A stretch of DNA of 64,000 bases from Cetobacterium sp050033475 (GTDB lineage Bacteria; Fusobacteriota; Fusobacteriia; Fusobacteriales; Fusobacteriaceae): the NCBI RefSeq assembly GCF_050033475.1, contig NZ_CP188319.1:1-64000 (forward strand), given 5' to 3'. Shown here one piece after another: positions 51,486-60,815 of the stretch (positions within the stretch are counted from its first letter, which is position 1; every line of letters begins with the position of its first letter). The translations under genes were made by a program, and so were the position numbers. Under the pieces are notes generated by a model. That model was not told the origin of the DNA, made no database searches, and saw only the letters and a program-made list of their open reading frames with translations.

Positions 51486-53978
51486 TTATTTTTTATATAC
51501 CCATTTCTTAATTGTTTCTCTTGTTTTTTCTATAATTTCCTCCACAGTTAAATCCTTTGGATCTATTTTAGGGAAAATTCTATACTGTATTTTTGAAGAT
51601 TTAGGGAAACTACTTCCAAATGGCATAGCTTCATATGCTCCCTTAATTCCAAATGGAACCACTGGGATATTTAATTCCTTAGATAAAATTGCAAAACTCT
51701 TTTTAAACTCTTGCAACTCACCATCTCTAGTTCTTGCTCCCTCTGGGAATATTACTAGGTTTTTACCTTCCTTTAAAACCTTAGCTGAAATTTGTAAAAT
51801 TTCCTTTAGATTTTTATTCATATCTATCAATATTATATTTCCATTATCAGCCATATAATGTCTAAGTTTTCCTTGGAAATGAGTTCCTATTGCCAGATAA
51901 TAAGTATTATCTATTTCCTCCATTGGAAGAACCTGACTAAATCCAAAGGCATCTACAAAACTTTGATGATTTCCTGCATAGATAACAGGACCCTTTTCTA
52001 AGTTTTCCAATCCTAATTTTTCAAATTTAAAATAATATTTAAATATTGGACTTAATAAAACTTTTAAAAATTTACCTGTCCAACCTGATTTTGGCATTGG
52101 ATAATTTACTTCTTGGTTAAATATTTTTTGCCAATTTATGTCCTGTCCATTGTAATCTCCACCCTTTTCATGGATATAATCACAAAGTTGTTCAACAGTT
52201 TTTATTCTAGAGAAATCCTCCTCATGAATTTCAATTCCAAATGTTCCTTCAACAAATGAAATTAACTCAACTATATCTAAGGAATCTAATCCTAAATCCA
52301 ATTCCAAATGGGCCTTTGGATATACTTCCACATCATGAGTTTTCTTAATATATTCCTTTATTCTAATATATTCCTCACTCTTAGGCTCATTTACAACCTT
52401 AACTTCCTCTGGTTCTTTCTTTCCTTCACCTTTATCAAAAGTTTCTCCAATCAATAGATCCTTTAACATAAATCTTCTTAATTTTCCTAACTTTGTTTTT
52501 GGAAGTTCATCTTTAACTATTTTTATATCTAAAATTTTTCTATATTTTGGAGCTGTTACATTATATTTATCTATAATTTCCCATTTTAAAGTTTCCTTAA
52601 TATTATTTATCCCTCTTTCTTCCATTAAGTCGAACTTAGGATAAACAATTGCAACTAAGTGGTTATCATAATCTGTAACTGCTATTTCTTCTATTAAATC
52701 TGTTCCCAATAGAATTTCCTTTTCTATATCAGCAGGGTTAATATTTTTTCCATTGGATAAAACTATCATCTCTTTCTTTCTTCCAACAATTTTAAGAGAA
52801 GTTCCTACCATAGTTCCTAAATCTCCTGTATGGAACCATCCCTTTCCATCAATTGCCTCAGCTGTAGCTTCAGGAAGATTATGGTATCCCTTCATAACGT
52901 TTCTTCCCTTTACTAAAATTTCCCCATCATCAGCAATTTTTACAGAAACTCCAGGAATAACCTCTCCAACAGTTCCAGGAACTATATTTTCAGGTTTATT
53001 AAAAGAAATAATTGGTGCTGTTTCTGTAAGACCATATCCTTCTATTAAAGTAAATCCTAAGGTTGTAAAATCTCTTAAAATTTTCTCATCTAGTTTAGCT
53101 CCTCCAGAAGCTAAAATTCTAATATGTCCTCCGAATCCCTCTTGAACTTTCTTGAAAACTTTTTTATTTAGCTCCTTATTATTTATCTTTTCACAAATTC
53201 TAAATAACATATGAGCTACTTTATTTTTTTCAATTTTATTCATAATTCCCTTATGGAACATTTCCCATACCCTAGGAACTCCCATAACAACACTTATTTG
53301 ATATTTTTGAAAATGATTTTTTATAGATTCTGATGATAACTCATCTAAAATTACAACTAAACATCCAAAATATAAAGGCATTAAAAGTGCTGTAGTCAAT
53401 GGTAATATATGATAAAAAGGTAATAGAGCTAATATTCTATCCTGCTCATTAACTAAGTTGATATCTCTAATTGCTTCAATATTACATAATAAATTATCAT
53501 AAGTAAGCATTACTCCCTTAGGATTACCTGTGGTTCCTGAAGTATATAACATCACTGCCACATCATCCTTTTCTGGAGCTGGAATTTCATATTTATCTAC
53601 TGCAAACCCTTCTGCATTCATATCTTCCATTTTCAATATTTCCACAGAGGATTCAGCTAATTTTTTTCCTTCCATAGCTCTTTCATAATTCTTTTCAGAA
53701 ATTATCATATACTTAGGCTTTGCATCCCTTAAAACATATGCAATTTGCTCTGGGTCATAGGAGTTGTCTATGTTTACAGATATCCCTTTGCTGTTCCAAA
53801 CTCCTAAAATTCCTGCCATATATTCAGGTCTATTTTCTGAAAATATAACTACAAAATCTCCCTTTTCTATTTTCAATTCTGAAGAATATTTTTTAGCAAT
53901 TGTTATCAATTCCTTATATGAATATTCCTTTTCCTTAAAAATAACCGCCGTTTTATTACGATCAACTACAAAATTCAT
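51486..53978 (-). CDS. Acyl-AMP ligase / ACP / PlsC acyltransferase fusion, copy 2
   Basis: An 830-residue paralogue with the same three domains: ligase (MLYTSGTTGNPKGVML, GYGLTETAP, KLGKLRRFML), carrier (LDLGLDSLDIVEL, Ser present) and PlsC (AGNHQSFVDA and FPEGARTRDG). A longer linker (about 515-545) contains a Lys/Glu-rich stretch absent from copy 1. It follows the response regulator gene by 26 bases, so it is probably cotranscribed with the hemolysin-III-type gene and the regulator. GGGAGGG lies before the ATG. The two copies may prefer different chain lengths. Confidence 0.87.
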   Translation of the reverse strand: MNFVVDRNKTAVIFKEKEYSYKELITIAKKYSSELKIEKGDFVVIFSENRPEYMAGILGVWNSKGISVNIDNSYDPEQIAYVLRDAKPKYMIISEKNYERAMEGKKLAESSVEILKMEDMNAEGFAVDKYEIPAPEKDDVAVMLYTSGTTGNPKGVMLTYDNLLCNIEAIRDINLVNEQDRILALLPFYHILPLTTALLMPLYFGCLVVILDELSSESIKNHFQKYQISVVMGVPRVWEMFHKGIMNKIEKNKVAHMLFRICEKINNKELNKKVFKKVQEGFGGHIRILASGGAKLDEKILRDFTTLGFTLIEGYGLTETAPIISFNKPENIVPGTVGEVIPGVSVKIADDGEILVKGRNVMKGYHNLPEATAEAIDGKGWFHTGDLGTMVGTSLKIVGRKKEMIVLSNGKNINPADIEKEILLGTDLIEEIAVTDYDNHLVAIVYPKFDLMEERGINNIKETLKWEIIDKYNVTAPKYRKILDIKIVKDELPKTKLGKLRRFMLKDLLIGETFDKGEGKKEPEEVKVVNEPKSEEYIRIKEYIKKTHDVEVYPKAHLELDLGLDSLDIVELISFVEGTFGIEIHEEDFSRIKTVEQLCDYIHEKGGDYNGQDINWQKIFNQEVNYPMPKSGWTGKFLKVLLSPIFKYYFKFEKLGLENLEKGPVIYAGNHQSFVDAFGFSQVLPMEEIDNTYYLAIGTHFQGKLRHYMADNGNIILIDMNKNLKEILQISAKVLKEGKNLVIFPEGARTRDGELQEFKKSFAILSKELNIPVVPFGIKGAYEAMPFGSSFPKSSKIQYRIFPKIDPKDLTVEEIIEKTRETIKKWVYKK

Positions 53979-54004
53979 TTTCCCTCCCGTTACTATGGTA
54001 CCAA

Positions 54005-54673
54005 TTAATCCTTCAGTATATATCCTACACCTCTAACAGTATAGATTAATTTATCTTCGAAAGTCTTATCCATTTTCTCCCTAAGATGAGTTATATATAC
54101 ATCCACTATATTAGTATCATTTAAAAAGTCTATATTCCAGACCTTTTCCTTTATTACTGTTCTTGTTAATACTAAATTTTTATTTCTTAATAAGTATTCT
54201 AATAAATTAAATTCCTTTAAAGTTAATTCAATAGTTCTTCCATTTCTTTTAACTTCTCTATTTAATAAGTTCAAAGTTAAATCCTTTGCTGATAAAATAT
54301 TATCACTGCTATTATTTTCTCTTCTTAAAACTGCTCTTATTCTAGCAATTAATTCTCTGAAATTAAATGGTTTAACAATATAATCATCGCCACCTAAATC
54401 TAATCCTTGAACTTTTAAGTCCACATCATCCACATCACTTAAAAATATTACTCCAATATCTTTATTTGTTTTCTTTAATTCTTGAATAATTTTTATTCCG
54501 TCTATAGCATCACTTTTAGATTCCATTAAAACCAAATCAAAATCCATTTCATTTAATAAGTCCATTGTTTCTTCATCGTCGTTAGCTATTTCTACTTGAA
54601 ATCCGGATTCTCTCAATCCTTTTTTTAAATATTTACATAAGTTTAAATCTTCCTGTGATATTAGTATTTTCAT
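54005..54673 (-). CDS. OmpR-type response regulator with Asp-to-Glu phosphosite
   Basis: A 222-residue protein: receiver domain (about 1-118) and a winged-helix DNA-binding domain (about 125-222, with ELTLKEFNLLEYLLRN and IYTVRGVGYIL). At the phosphorylation site it reads Glu51 (DLVLMESKSD) where Asp is expected; the acidic pair is Glu8-Asp9, and Ser79 and Lys101 are kept. Glu often mimics the phosphorylated state, so it may bind DNA without a kinase. No histidine kinase gene is near. It lies between the hemolysin-III-type gene (10-base gap) and the acyl-ligase fusion. Confidence 0.87.
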   Translation of the reverse strand: MKILISQEDLNLCKYLKKGLRESGFQVEIANDDEETMDLLNEMDFDLVLMESKSDAIDGIKIIQELKKTNKDIGVIFLSDVDDVDLKVQGLDLGGDDYIVKPFNFRELIARIRAVLRRENNSSDNILSAKDLTLNLLNREVKRNGRTIELTLKEFNLLEYLLRNKNLVLTRTVIKEKVWNIDFLNDTNIVDVYITHLREKMDKTFEDKLIYTVRGVGYILKD

Positions 54674-54683
54674 TTTTCTCCCC

Positions 54684-55307
54684 TTATACTAGATAATACA
54701 CAGACATATAGTTACAAAAGCTTCCTCCTATTACAAATAGATGCCAAATGGCATGTGAAAATTTAATTTTCTTTGATGCATAAAATATAACACCTAAACT
54801 ATATAAAATTCCACCTGCAACTAAATAGCCCATGGATAAATTACTTAAAACCTCTTTTAAATCCTTAAAAACAAATACTACCATCCATCCCATTACAAGA
54901 TAGATTATTGTTGAAAGTGCTCCAAATCTTCCAGTAAAAAATATTTTAAATATTATTCCTAAAAGAGTCATACCCCATTGAATACCAAATATTACCCATC
55001 TACTAACTCCATCCATTGCTGTTAATAGATATGGAGTATAAGATGCTGATATTAAAATATAAATTGCCGAATGGTCTAAAACTCTAAAAATATTTTTTAT
55101 TTTACCCTGTTTTAATATATGATATGTTCCAGACATAGTATAAAGTAAAATCATAGCTAAACTAAAAACTAAAGCTCCTGCTATATTGGCAACACTTCTA
55201 GTTTCCATAGCTTTTTTTACTAAAACTATCAATCCTATAATTGACAATCCTGCTCCAAAATAATGTGTAAATGAATTTACATACTCTTCTATTTTGTCAT
55301 ATCTCAT
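54684..55307 (-). CDS. Hemolysin III / TrhA (PAQR) family membrane protein
   Basis: A 207-residue protein with seven hydrophobic segments and the metal-ligand motifs of the PAQR/HlyIII superfamily: NSFTHYFGA in the first helix, MSGTYHI, LDHSAIYILISASYTPYLL and AIWHLFVIGGS. Members act in membrane homeostasis in bacteria; a hydrolase activity has been proposed for the superfamily. First gene of a unit with the response regulator and acyl-ligase fusion copy 2, which fits membrane-lipid control. Confidence 0.88.
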   Translation of the reverse strand: MRYDKIEEYVNSFTHYFGAGLSIIGLIVLVKKAMETRSVANIAGALVFSLAMILLYTMSGTYHILKQGKIKNIFRVLDHSAIYILISASYTPYLLTAMDGVSRWVIFGIQWGMTLLGIIFKIFFTGRFGALSTIIYLVMGWMVVFVFKDLKEVLSNLSMGYLVAGGILYSLGVIFYASKKIKFSHAIWHLFVIGGSFCNYMSVYYLV

Positions 55308-55348
55308 TTTTTCCTCCTATTTTATTTCTGTAAGTTTTTCTGTATCTA

Positions 55349-55375
55349 TTGACTTTTTTTCTCCTTCATTATAAT
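55349..55375 (+). promoter_or_regulatory. Promoter of the nitroreductase gene
   Basis: TTGACT (55349-55354), 15-base spacer, TATAAT (55370-55375); another TATAAT lies nearer the gene but has no -35. Confidence 0.5.
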
Positions 55376-55419
55376 ATCAAATTAAATATTATATCTATTA
55401 TAATATAAAGGAGGTAAAG

Positions 55420-56001
55420 ATGTTATTAAAAAATTTACTTATTAAAAACCGTTCCTACAGAACATTTTATCAAGAAGGAATTCCCATTGAAACTCTTTTA
55501 GATATAATGGAAAATACTAGACTATGTCCATCGGCCAGAAATAGTCAAACCCTTAGATATTTCATAATAAATTCTGAAACATTTATTAATAAGGTCTTTC
55601 CCCTTACTAAATGGGCAGGAGCTATTCCTTGGAATCCTTCCATAGAAGAATCTCCAGTGGCCTATATTCTTATTTCTAGTAAAAGTAAATCTCCACTTCC
55701 AGATTTAACTTTGGGAATAGATATCGGTATTGTTGCTCAAACTATCCTTCTATCAGCTACAGAGTTGGGATTAGGTGGTTGTCTACTGGGTGCCTTTGAT
55801 AAAAAATCCTTAGAAAAATTACTTGAGCTTCCTGAAAATGAATATAATCATCATCTTCTAGTTGCTCTTGGTCATCCTAAAGATAAAAGCACCATTGTAA
55901 AAGCTGAATCCAACAATCTCTCCTATTTTAGAGATATTAAAAATTATGAAAACTTTGTTCCTAAGCTTGATTTAAAAGAATTGATTTTAGGAATCTATTA
56001 A
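55420..56001 (+). CDS. Nitroreductase family FMN protein
   Basis: A 193-residue protein with the nitroreductase signatures: NRSYRTFYQE near the N-terminus, TRLCPSARNSQTLRYF (FMN phosphate contacts), IDIGIVAQTILLSATELGLGGCLLGAF. The shape is that of small FMN-dependent NAD(P)H oxidoreductases; substrate unknown. AAGGAGG lies before the ATG. It converges with the GNAT gene with a four-base overlap of the ends, and a long A/T-rich stem at 56015-56062 could act as its terminator inside that gene. Confidence 0.88.
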   Translation: MLLKNLLIKNRSYRTFYQEGIPIETLLDIMENTRLCPSARNSQTLRYFIINSETFINKVFPLTKWAGAIPWNPSIEESPVAYILISSKSKSPLPDLTLGIDIGIVAQTILLSATELGLGGCLLGAFDKKSLEKLLELPENEYNHHLLVALGHPKDKSTIVKAESNNLSYFRDIKNYENFVPKLDLKELILGIY

Positions 56002-57152
56002 AAAAATTGATTAAAAAAGCTTTTTCTTTGTGGTTTTATTTTTTTTAAAAGAAAAAGCTTTTCTTCATCTAAAATATTTATTTTCTCTAGCTTTAATGCC
56101 TCTTCAATATTCAAATATCCTGTAATCAATTGAGTTAAGGTTTCTATAGAAATCTCCACATGATAGTTCTCTGTTTCAATTTTTTCAGCCTCTCCTCTAG
56201 ATATTCTATAACATTCATCAGAAAATAATCTATCTTTAATTTTTAAAATAAATTCTTCATCTTTATTTAACAATATATATATATTTTCTAAATATTCTTT
56301 TATATTTAAAATTCTAAATTGTATTTGTGGAACAACTTCTTTCCTTAATATTTCTTCTCTATCTAAATATAAATTCAGTTGGCTTCCTTCATAAGTTATG
56401 ATTTGTAAATTTTTATAATAATTTTCAAAGGTTTTAAAAAACCACATCATTGTTTCAAATGCATTTTTATTTTCAAAAGCCAATTCCTTTATAAATATAT
56501 CCTCTCCATCCATGGTATATGTAAAATAACCTTGTAATTTTCCATCTTCACAAGCTATTCCATATGTTTTTCCACCATCAGCAGATGTTTCCTCAAATAA
56601 TTTTTTAAGATTCTCTTCATCTTTAATCATAGAAATATTACAATTTTCCATATACTTATTATATATTTTTACTAAGTCTTTCAAATTATTCTTTTCAGAT
56701 ATTTCTATTATTTTATATTTTTTAGTTTTTACAGGTATCTCTTTTAATTGGCAAGTATATTTTTCTACATTACTTCCATAAATAAAACCAAATCTTTTAT
56801 AAATTTCACTAGAAACAGGATGTAAAAAAACAATTCCAATTCCTTGAGATTTTAAATTTCTCAGGGATTCTTCCATTAATTTTTTAAAATATCCCTCTCC
56901 TCTATATTGATTTTCTATTGCAACTGCCACCATATAAATAGATTTTTCTATTCTATTTAAAATTTTTATTTCATAGGGATTTTCATATAACATTCCAACT
57001 ATCTCATTATTTTCTAAAATAAAAAGATTGTTCTCATTCCTATGAACACTTTCCATATACCAATCAATATATTCTTCAGAATCTCTAAATGTATCTAACC
57101 ATATTTTTTTAGATACTTCCCTTTCATTTTCCCTACAATATCTTACTATCAA
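55998..57152 (-). CDS. Eis-like GNAT N-acetyltransferase
   Basis: A 384-residue protein: an N-terminal GNAT domain (about 1-135) with VAVAIENQYRGEGYFKKLME (acetyl-CoA loop) and GIVFLHPVSSEIYKRFGF, a second GNAT-like region and a C-terminal sterol-carrier-type domain. This matches the Eis family (COG4552), which acetylates amines. The start codon is TTG at 57152, seven bases after GGAGG. Substrate not shown. Confidence 0.82.
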   Translation of the reverse strand: MIVRYCRENEREVSKKIWLDTFRDSEEYIDWYMESVHRNENNLFILENNEIVGMLYENPYEIKILNRIEKSIYMVAVAIENQYRGEGYFKKLMEESLRNLKSQGIGIVFLHPVSSEIYKRFGFIYGSNVEKYTCQLKEIPVKTKKYKIIEISEKNNLKDLVKIYNKYMENCNISMIKDEENLKKLFEETSADGGKTYGIACEDGKLQGYFTYTMDGEDIFIKELAFENKNAFETMMWFFKTFENYYKNLQIITYEGSQLNLYLDREEILRKEVVPQIQFRILNIKEYLENIYILLNKDEEFILKIKDRLFSDECYRISRGEAEKIETENYHVEISIETLTQLITGYLNIEEALKLEKINILDEEKLFLLKKIKPQRKSFFNQFF

Positions 57153-57174
57153 GGCAAAACCTCCATATAAATAA

Positions 57175-57206
57175 AAGGGGAGCTATTATTCACATAGCTC
57201 TCCCTT
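57175..57206 (-). terminator. Possible terminator after dNK copy 2
   Basis: GGGAGAGCTAT / ATAGCTCCCC stem with a seven-base loop, then TTTTAT on the minus strand. The weak T run may allow read-through into the GNAT gene. Confidence 0.5.
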
Positions 57207-57785
57207 AATAAGATTTAGAACATATTCCCTGTCTTCCTTATTGTTTAGAAAATCTCTATTGTCCACATTTATTCTTATAAGTTTACTCTCTGAATAATTA
57301 TCGAAATATTCCTTGTAATGGTCATGTAGTTTTTCCCAATAATCCTTCCCAACATGTTTTTCAAATTCTCTTCCTCTTCTATTGATCTTTGCAATGGCAT
57401 TATCCACAGAAGTTTCTAAAAATATTAATATTTTAGGTTTTGGAAGATGTTCAAACATGTTTCTTGTAAGCTCTAAATAAAGATTATATTCATCTTCAAT
57501 TAAATCTCCATCCTTATGCAAAATATCTGCAAAAACCCTATCGCAATAAATGGCTCTGTCAAAAATTCCACCACCATTTTTATGAGCTTCCTTAACCATT
57601 TCTAATCTTTTATTTAAAAAGAATACCTGTAAAGGAAAACTATATTTTTTCTTATCGTAATAGAATTTTTCAAGTATTGGATTATCGTACACTGGCTCCT
57701 TGTATAATTCTCTACCTAATTCCTTAGATATTATCTCGGCCAAAGTGCTTTTTCCTACTCCAACCACTCCATCTATATAAATCAT
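57186..57785 (-). CDS. Deoxynucleoside kinase (dNK family), copy 2
   Basis: A 199-residue P-loop kinase with IDGVVGVGKST at the very start, LYKEPVYDNPILEKFYYD, FDRAIYCDRVFA (DRA in place of DRS) and NRRGREFEKHVG. It shares most motifs with the copy at 46.4 kb and lacks that protein's N-terminal extension. Paralogous pairs of this family elsewhere form dGK/dAK heterodimers, but those genes are usually adjacent; here they lie 11 kb apart. pepA lies upstream of nothing shared: that gene ends 52 bases from this start and is read toward it. Confidence 0.87.
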   Translation of the reverse strand: MIYIDGVVGVGKSTLAEIISKELGRELYKEPVYDNPILEKFYYDKKKYSFPLQVFFLNKRLEMVKEAHKNGGGIFDRAIYCDRVFADILHKDGDLIEDEYNLYLELTRNMFEHLPKPKILIFLETSVDNAIAKINRRGREFEKHVGKDYWEKLHDHYKEYFDNYSESKLIRINVDNRDFLNNKEDREYVLNLIKGELCE

Positions 57786-57837
57786 TGGCGATCTCCCCTA
57801 TTATTATAATCTAGGGTATATTATAGCATATTTTTAA

Positions 57838-59262
57838 CTATTTATTAATAACATAGTTAAAAATAGTTCTTACTCCTACGCCTGTAGCACCTTTCTTTAA
57901 CCATTTCCCATCACTGTTCAAATATGCAGTTCCTGCTATGTCTAAATGTATCCATGGTTTTCCTTCTACGAACTCTTCTAAAAATTTACTTGCAGTTATG
58001 GAACTAGCCCATCTTCCTGCTGAATTTTTTATATCAGCCACATTGGACTTAATAAGTTCTCCATATTCTTTATTTAAAGGTAATCTCCAATATTTTTCTC
58101 CTACATTTTTAGAAGCTTGTAAAAACTTGTCAGCCATCTCATCATTATTAGAGAATAGTCCAGTATTTAATGTTCCTAAAGCTACCATTACTCCCCCTGT
58201 TAAAGTTGCAATGTCTATTACCTCAGTTACTTTTTCCTCTCTAATTATATAAGTTAAAGCATCTGCTAAAGTTACTCTTCCTTCTGCATCTGTGTTTATT
58301 ATTTCTATAGTTTTTCCATTCATGGTTTTTATAATGTCCCCTGGTCTATAGGCATTTGATCCAATGGCATTTTCACAGGCTGCAACCACTGCCACAACAT
58401 TCTTTTTAACTTTGTTTTTTGCTAAAGCACCCATTGTTCCAATAACTGTTGCTGCTCCACCCATGTCAGTTTTCATTTCTAACATTCCATCTGCAGTTTT
58501 TAAACATAGTCCCCCTGTATCATATGTCAATCCTTTTCCTACAAGTCCAACTATATTTTTATTTTCCTTATCTCCCATGTATCTCATAACTATCATTCTT
58601 GGTCTTATTTTAGATGCTCTTGCCACTGCTAAAAAGGCTTCCATTCCAAGTTCTGCAACTCTATACTCATCAAATATTTCAACTTCAAATCCACATTCTT
58701 TACCAAGATTTTCAGCTCTAAGAGCTAAGGTTTCTGGATTAATTACATTTGCAGGTTCATCAACTAAATTTCTTGCAAAATTAACCATTTCTCCTAAAGA
58801 TTTTTCTAAAGATTCATCCTTATTCTCTAAATTTTCTATAAATAAATCCACATCTATTTTATTGCTTTTACTTTCTATATATCTATCGAAACTATAATTT
58901 ACATTATAAACAATTTCTCCATAGATTTCTTTATCTCTTAATTCCTTTTCATTAGATGAAATTAAAACTGTTCCCTTTAATCCATTTAAACTCTTAAATA
59001 AAACTTCTCTTAAATCATCCTTTGAAAATTCCTCTTTTTTTCCACATCCTACATATGTTAAAGTTACTAAATTTCCATGCTCCATAAAAGAAATTTTTAC
59101 TTTCTTATTTTTTTCCCCATTGAATTCTTCTTTTTCCATAACTTTTTCTATTAGTTTTCTATTGTCTTCAGAGAGCCATGGGCATATTTCTACCTTCCCC
59201 TGGAACACCAATGTTAAATTTTCATCATAAGGTTTTTCAATTTTATCAATTACTTTAAACAT
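57838..59262 (-). CDS. pepA: Leucyl aminopeptidase (M17)
   Basis: A 474-residue M17 peptidase. The C-terminal catalytic domain has GKGLTYDTGGLCLK (metal and catalytic Lys), MKTDMGGAA and the hallmark NTDAEGRVTLADAL. The N-terminal domain is less conserved, as usual. It is cytosolic, hexameric and releases N-terminal residues. AAGGAGGG precedes the ATG. It stands 52 bases ahead of dNK copy 2 on the same strand, so cotranscription is possible. Confidence 0.93.
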   Translation of the reverse strand: MFKVIDKIEKPYDENLTLVFQGKVEICPWLSEDNRKLIEKVMEKEEFNGEKNKKVKISFMEHGNLVTLTYVGCGKKEEFSKDDLREVLFKSLNGLKGTVLISSNEKELRDKEIYGEIVYNVNYSFDRYIESKSNKIDVDLFIENLENKDESLEKSLGEMVNFARNLVDEPANVINPETLALRAENLGKECGFEVEIFDEYRVAELGMEAFLAVARASKIRPRMIVMRYMGDKENKNIVGLVGKGLTYDTGGLCLKTADGMLEMKTDMGGAATVIGTMGALAKNKVKKNVVAVVAACENAIGSNAYRPGDIIKTMNGKTIEIINTDAEGRVTLADALTYIIREEKVTEVIDIATLTGGVMVALGTLNTGLFSNNDEMADKFLQASKNVGEKYWRLPLNKEYGELIKSNVADIKNSAGRWASSITASKFLEEFVEGKPWIHLDIAGTAYLNSDGKWLKKGATGVGVRTIFNYVINK

Positions 59263-59385
59263 TATACACCCTCCTTATTCTTCTATATTAAAAGATTACC
59301 ACCATTTATATATAATTTCAATTTTTTGTTTTTATTTTTTAAGGTATACTTTTATTAACATGGATATTTAGGGGGGGAAATAATC

Positions 59386-59892
59386 ATGAAGCAATACAAT
59401 AGTTCCACAGCATTTTGTCATCTTTACATTTTTTTATTAATTCTTAGTTATTTTGTAGGTCACGCATCAAATTTAGTCAAAAGTTTTTTTATTTTAACAG
59501 GCACCTTATTAACTATCTGTATTTTTTTAGATTTAAAAAAGGTCTTCAATAAAATATTGAAAACCTTTAAGTTTGATATTTTTATATATCTTTTTATTGT
59601 TTTTAAATCCATTGGCGGTTTAGGATTTTTTATAAATCTTTCTGGAGATACTCTAAATCCTCTTCTTCACCAATTCTTTTTTCTAATTTCCATAATTACT
59701 CAATTAATTTTTGCAATCTTTTTACTCAAGTCTAAAAATGATTTAAAATTTTTGAGATATTATGCCTTACTTCTCCTTTGTTCAATTATGTTTTCCATAA
59801 TTTTACCAAATTCTTTTATAAATATGTTTATTCCATTATTTATAGTTTTCATTCTAGGAGAAGTTTTTTTTGAAGCACAAAATTATTCATAA
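59386..59892 (+). CDS. Hypothetical membrane protein, 168 residues
   Basis: Not recognised. About five hydrophobic segments (roughly 10-28, 32-50, 62-80, 88-112, 120-158), Phe/Leu/Ile-rich, no conserved charged motif. GGGGGGG stands before the ATG, and a TATACT lies about 40 bases upstream. Its end overlaps the end of the convergent DUF2156 gene by ten bases. Confidence 0.7.
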   Translation: MKQYNSSTAFCHLYIFLLILSYFVGHASNLVKSFFILTGTLLTICIFLDLKKVFNKILKTFKFDIFIYLFIVFKSIGGLGFFINLSGDTLNPLLHQFFFLISIITQLIFAIFLLKSKNDLKFLRYYALLLLCSIMFSIILPNSFINMFIPLFIVFILGEVFFEAQNYS

Positions 59893-60743
59893 ATTTCATA
59901 TTTTTTTAATAGATAGTTGGGGAAGTAAGTTAATTTTGCTTCCCTAAGTCCTTCTATTCCAGAGTCATCCTCTCTATTTATATAGAAACATTTTTTTCCT
60001 TCATTCATTACAAATAATCTATTTATCATTTGATAACTACCCTTATAATCACTTAAGGCTTTTTCCGTATGAACTAATAAAGTATTTTCATTTAAGATTT
60101 CTCCCAATGAATAGGCTACTATCTCTTCTCCAACTCTTATTAATCCACCCTTTATTCCTAAATGATCAAAATTATTTAATAAAAGATTTATCCCCAGATT
60201 TTCTTTCACTATCATAGGATCTTCTTTTCTATTTTCAAACCATTTCTCCTGAAATTTTTTAACTTCCTCTATATTCTCCTGAGAAATTTTTTCATATTCA
60301 TAATCATAGGATTTCACAAATTGAGCAATTTTATTTTTTTTCTTAGAATATTTTCTTCCAGCTAAAGTTTCTAAATCTTCTCTTAAATATATATAATCAA
60401 AATAATCTCTATTTTCTACAAAATTAAATCTATCCTCTAGCAAAATCTTATATTCCTCAGGTATAAAAAATATTTGTCCACCCTGATCTAAAATTTTTTT
60501 AAACGCTAGATTTATTTTTCTCAGGGCTTTTAATCCATCCACATGAAATGGTGGAAAATAATATTCCTTTCCCTGTAAAAAACCCTTAACATAGAGAATA
60601 TCCTCCTCTTCTCTATATTTTATTTCCTCAGATAAACTCCAAACTAAGAAATTAGTAAAATTTAAATCTGAACTCTGAAACTTCCCCTTACAATATTTAT
60701 CTATGACTTCCTTTGAATCCATAGATAGATTTTTCCACTCCAT
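59883..60743 (-). CDS. DUF2156 (LPG-synthase C-terminal-like) protein
   Basis: A 286-residue soluble protein resembling the DUF2156 family, a GNAT-like fold related to the transferase domain of MprF. Supporting stretches are KKKNKIAQFVKSYDYEYEK, GLIRVGEEIVAYSLGEI and YINREDDSGIEGLREAKLTY. No membrane domain is fused, so it is not an MprF. The frame opens at 60782, but GGAGGGG is five bases before the ATG at 60743; the longer start would lie in the terminator. Confidence 0.78.
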   Translation of the reverse strand: MEWKNLSMDSKEVIDKYCKGKFQSSDLNFTNFLVWSLSEEIKYREEEDILYVKGFLQGKEYYFPPFHVDGLKALRKINLAFKKILDQGGQIFFIPEEYKILLEDRFNFVENRDYFDYIYLREDLETLAGRKYSKKKNKIAQFVKSYDYEYEKISQENIEEVKKFQEKWFENRKEDPMIVKENLGINLLLNNFDHLGIKGGLIRVGEEIVAYSLGEILNENTLLVHTEKALSDYKGSYQMINRLFVMNEGKKCFYINREDDSGIEGLREAKLTYFPNYLLKKYEIYE

Positions 60744-60770
60744 TTTCCCCTCCAAAATATTATCACTCTT

Positions 60771-60804
60771 AAAAAAAGCCATAGGGAAATTTCCCCTATG
60801 GCTT
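60771..60804 (-). terminator. Terminator after pepV
   Basis: AAGCCATAGGGGAAA / TTTCCCTATGGCTT followed by TTTTT on the minus strand. Confidence 0.85.
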
Positions 60805-60815
60805 GCCTTTATAAA

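Noticed and set aside
58364..58897. A 177-codon open frame on the plus strand inside pepA.
   Set aside because: It is fully antisense to conserved M17 motifs, has no ribosome site, and its composition is that of a mirrored coding frame.
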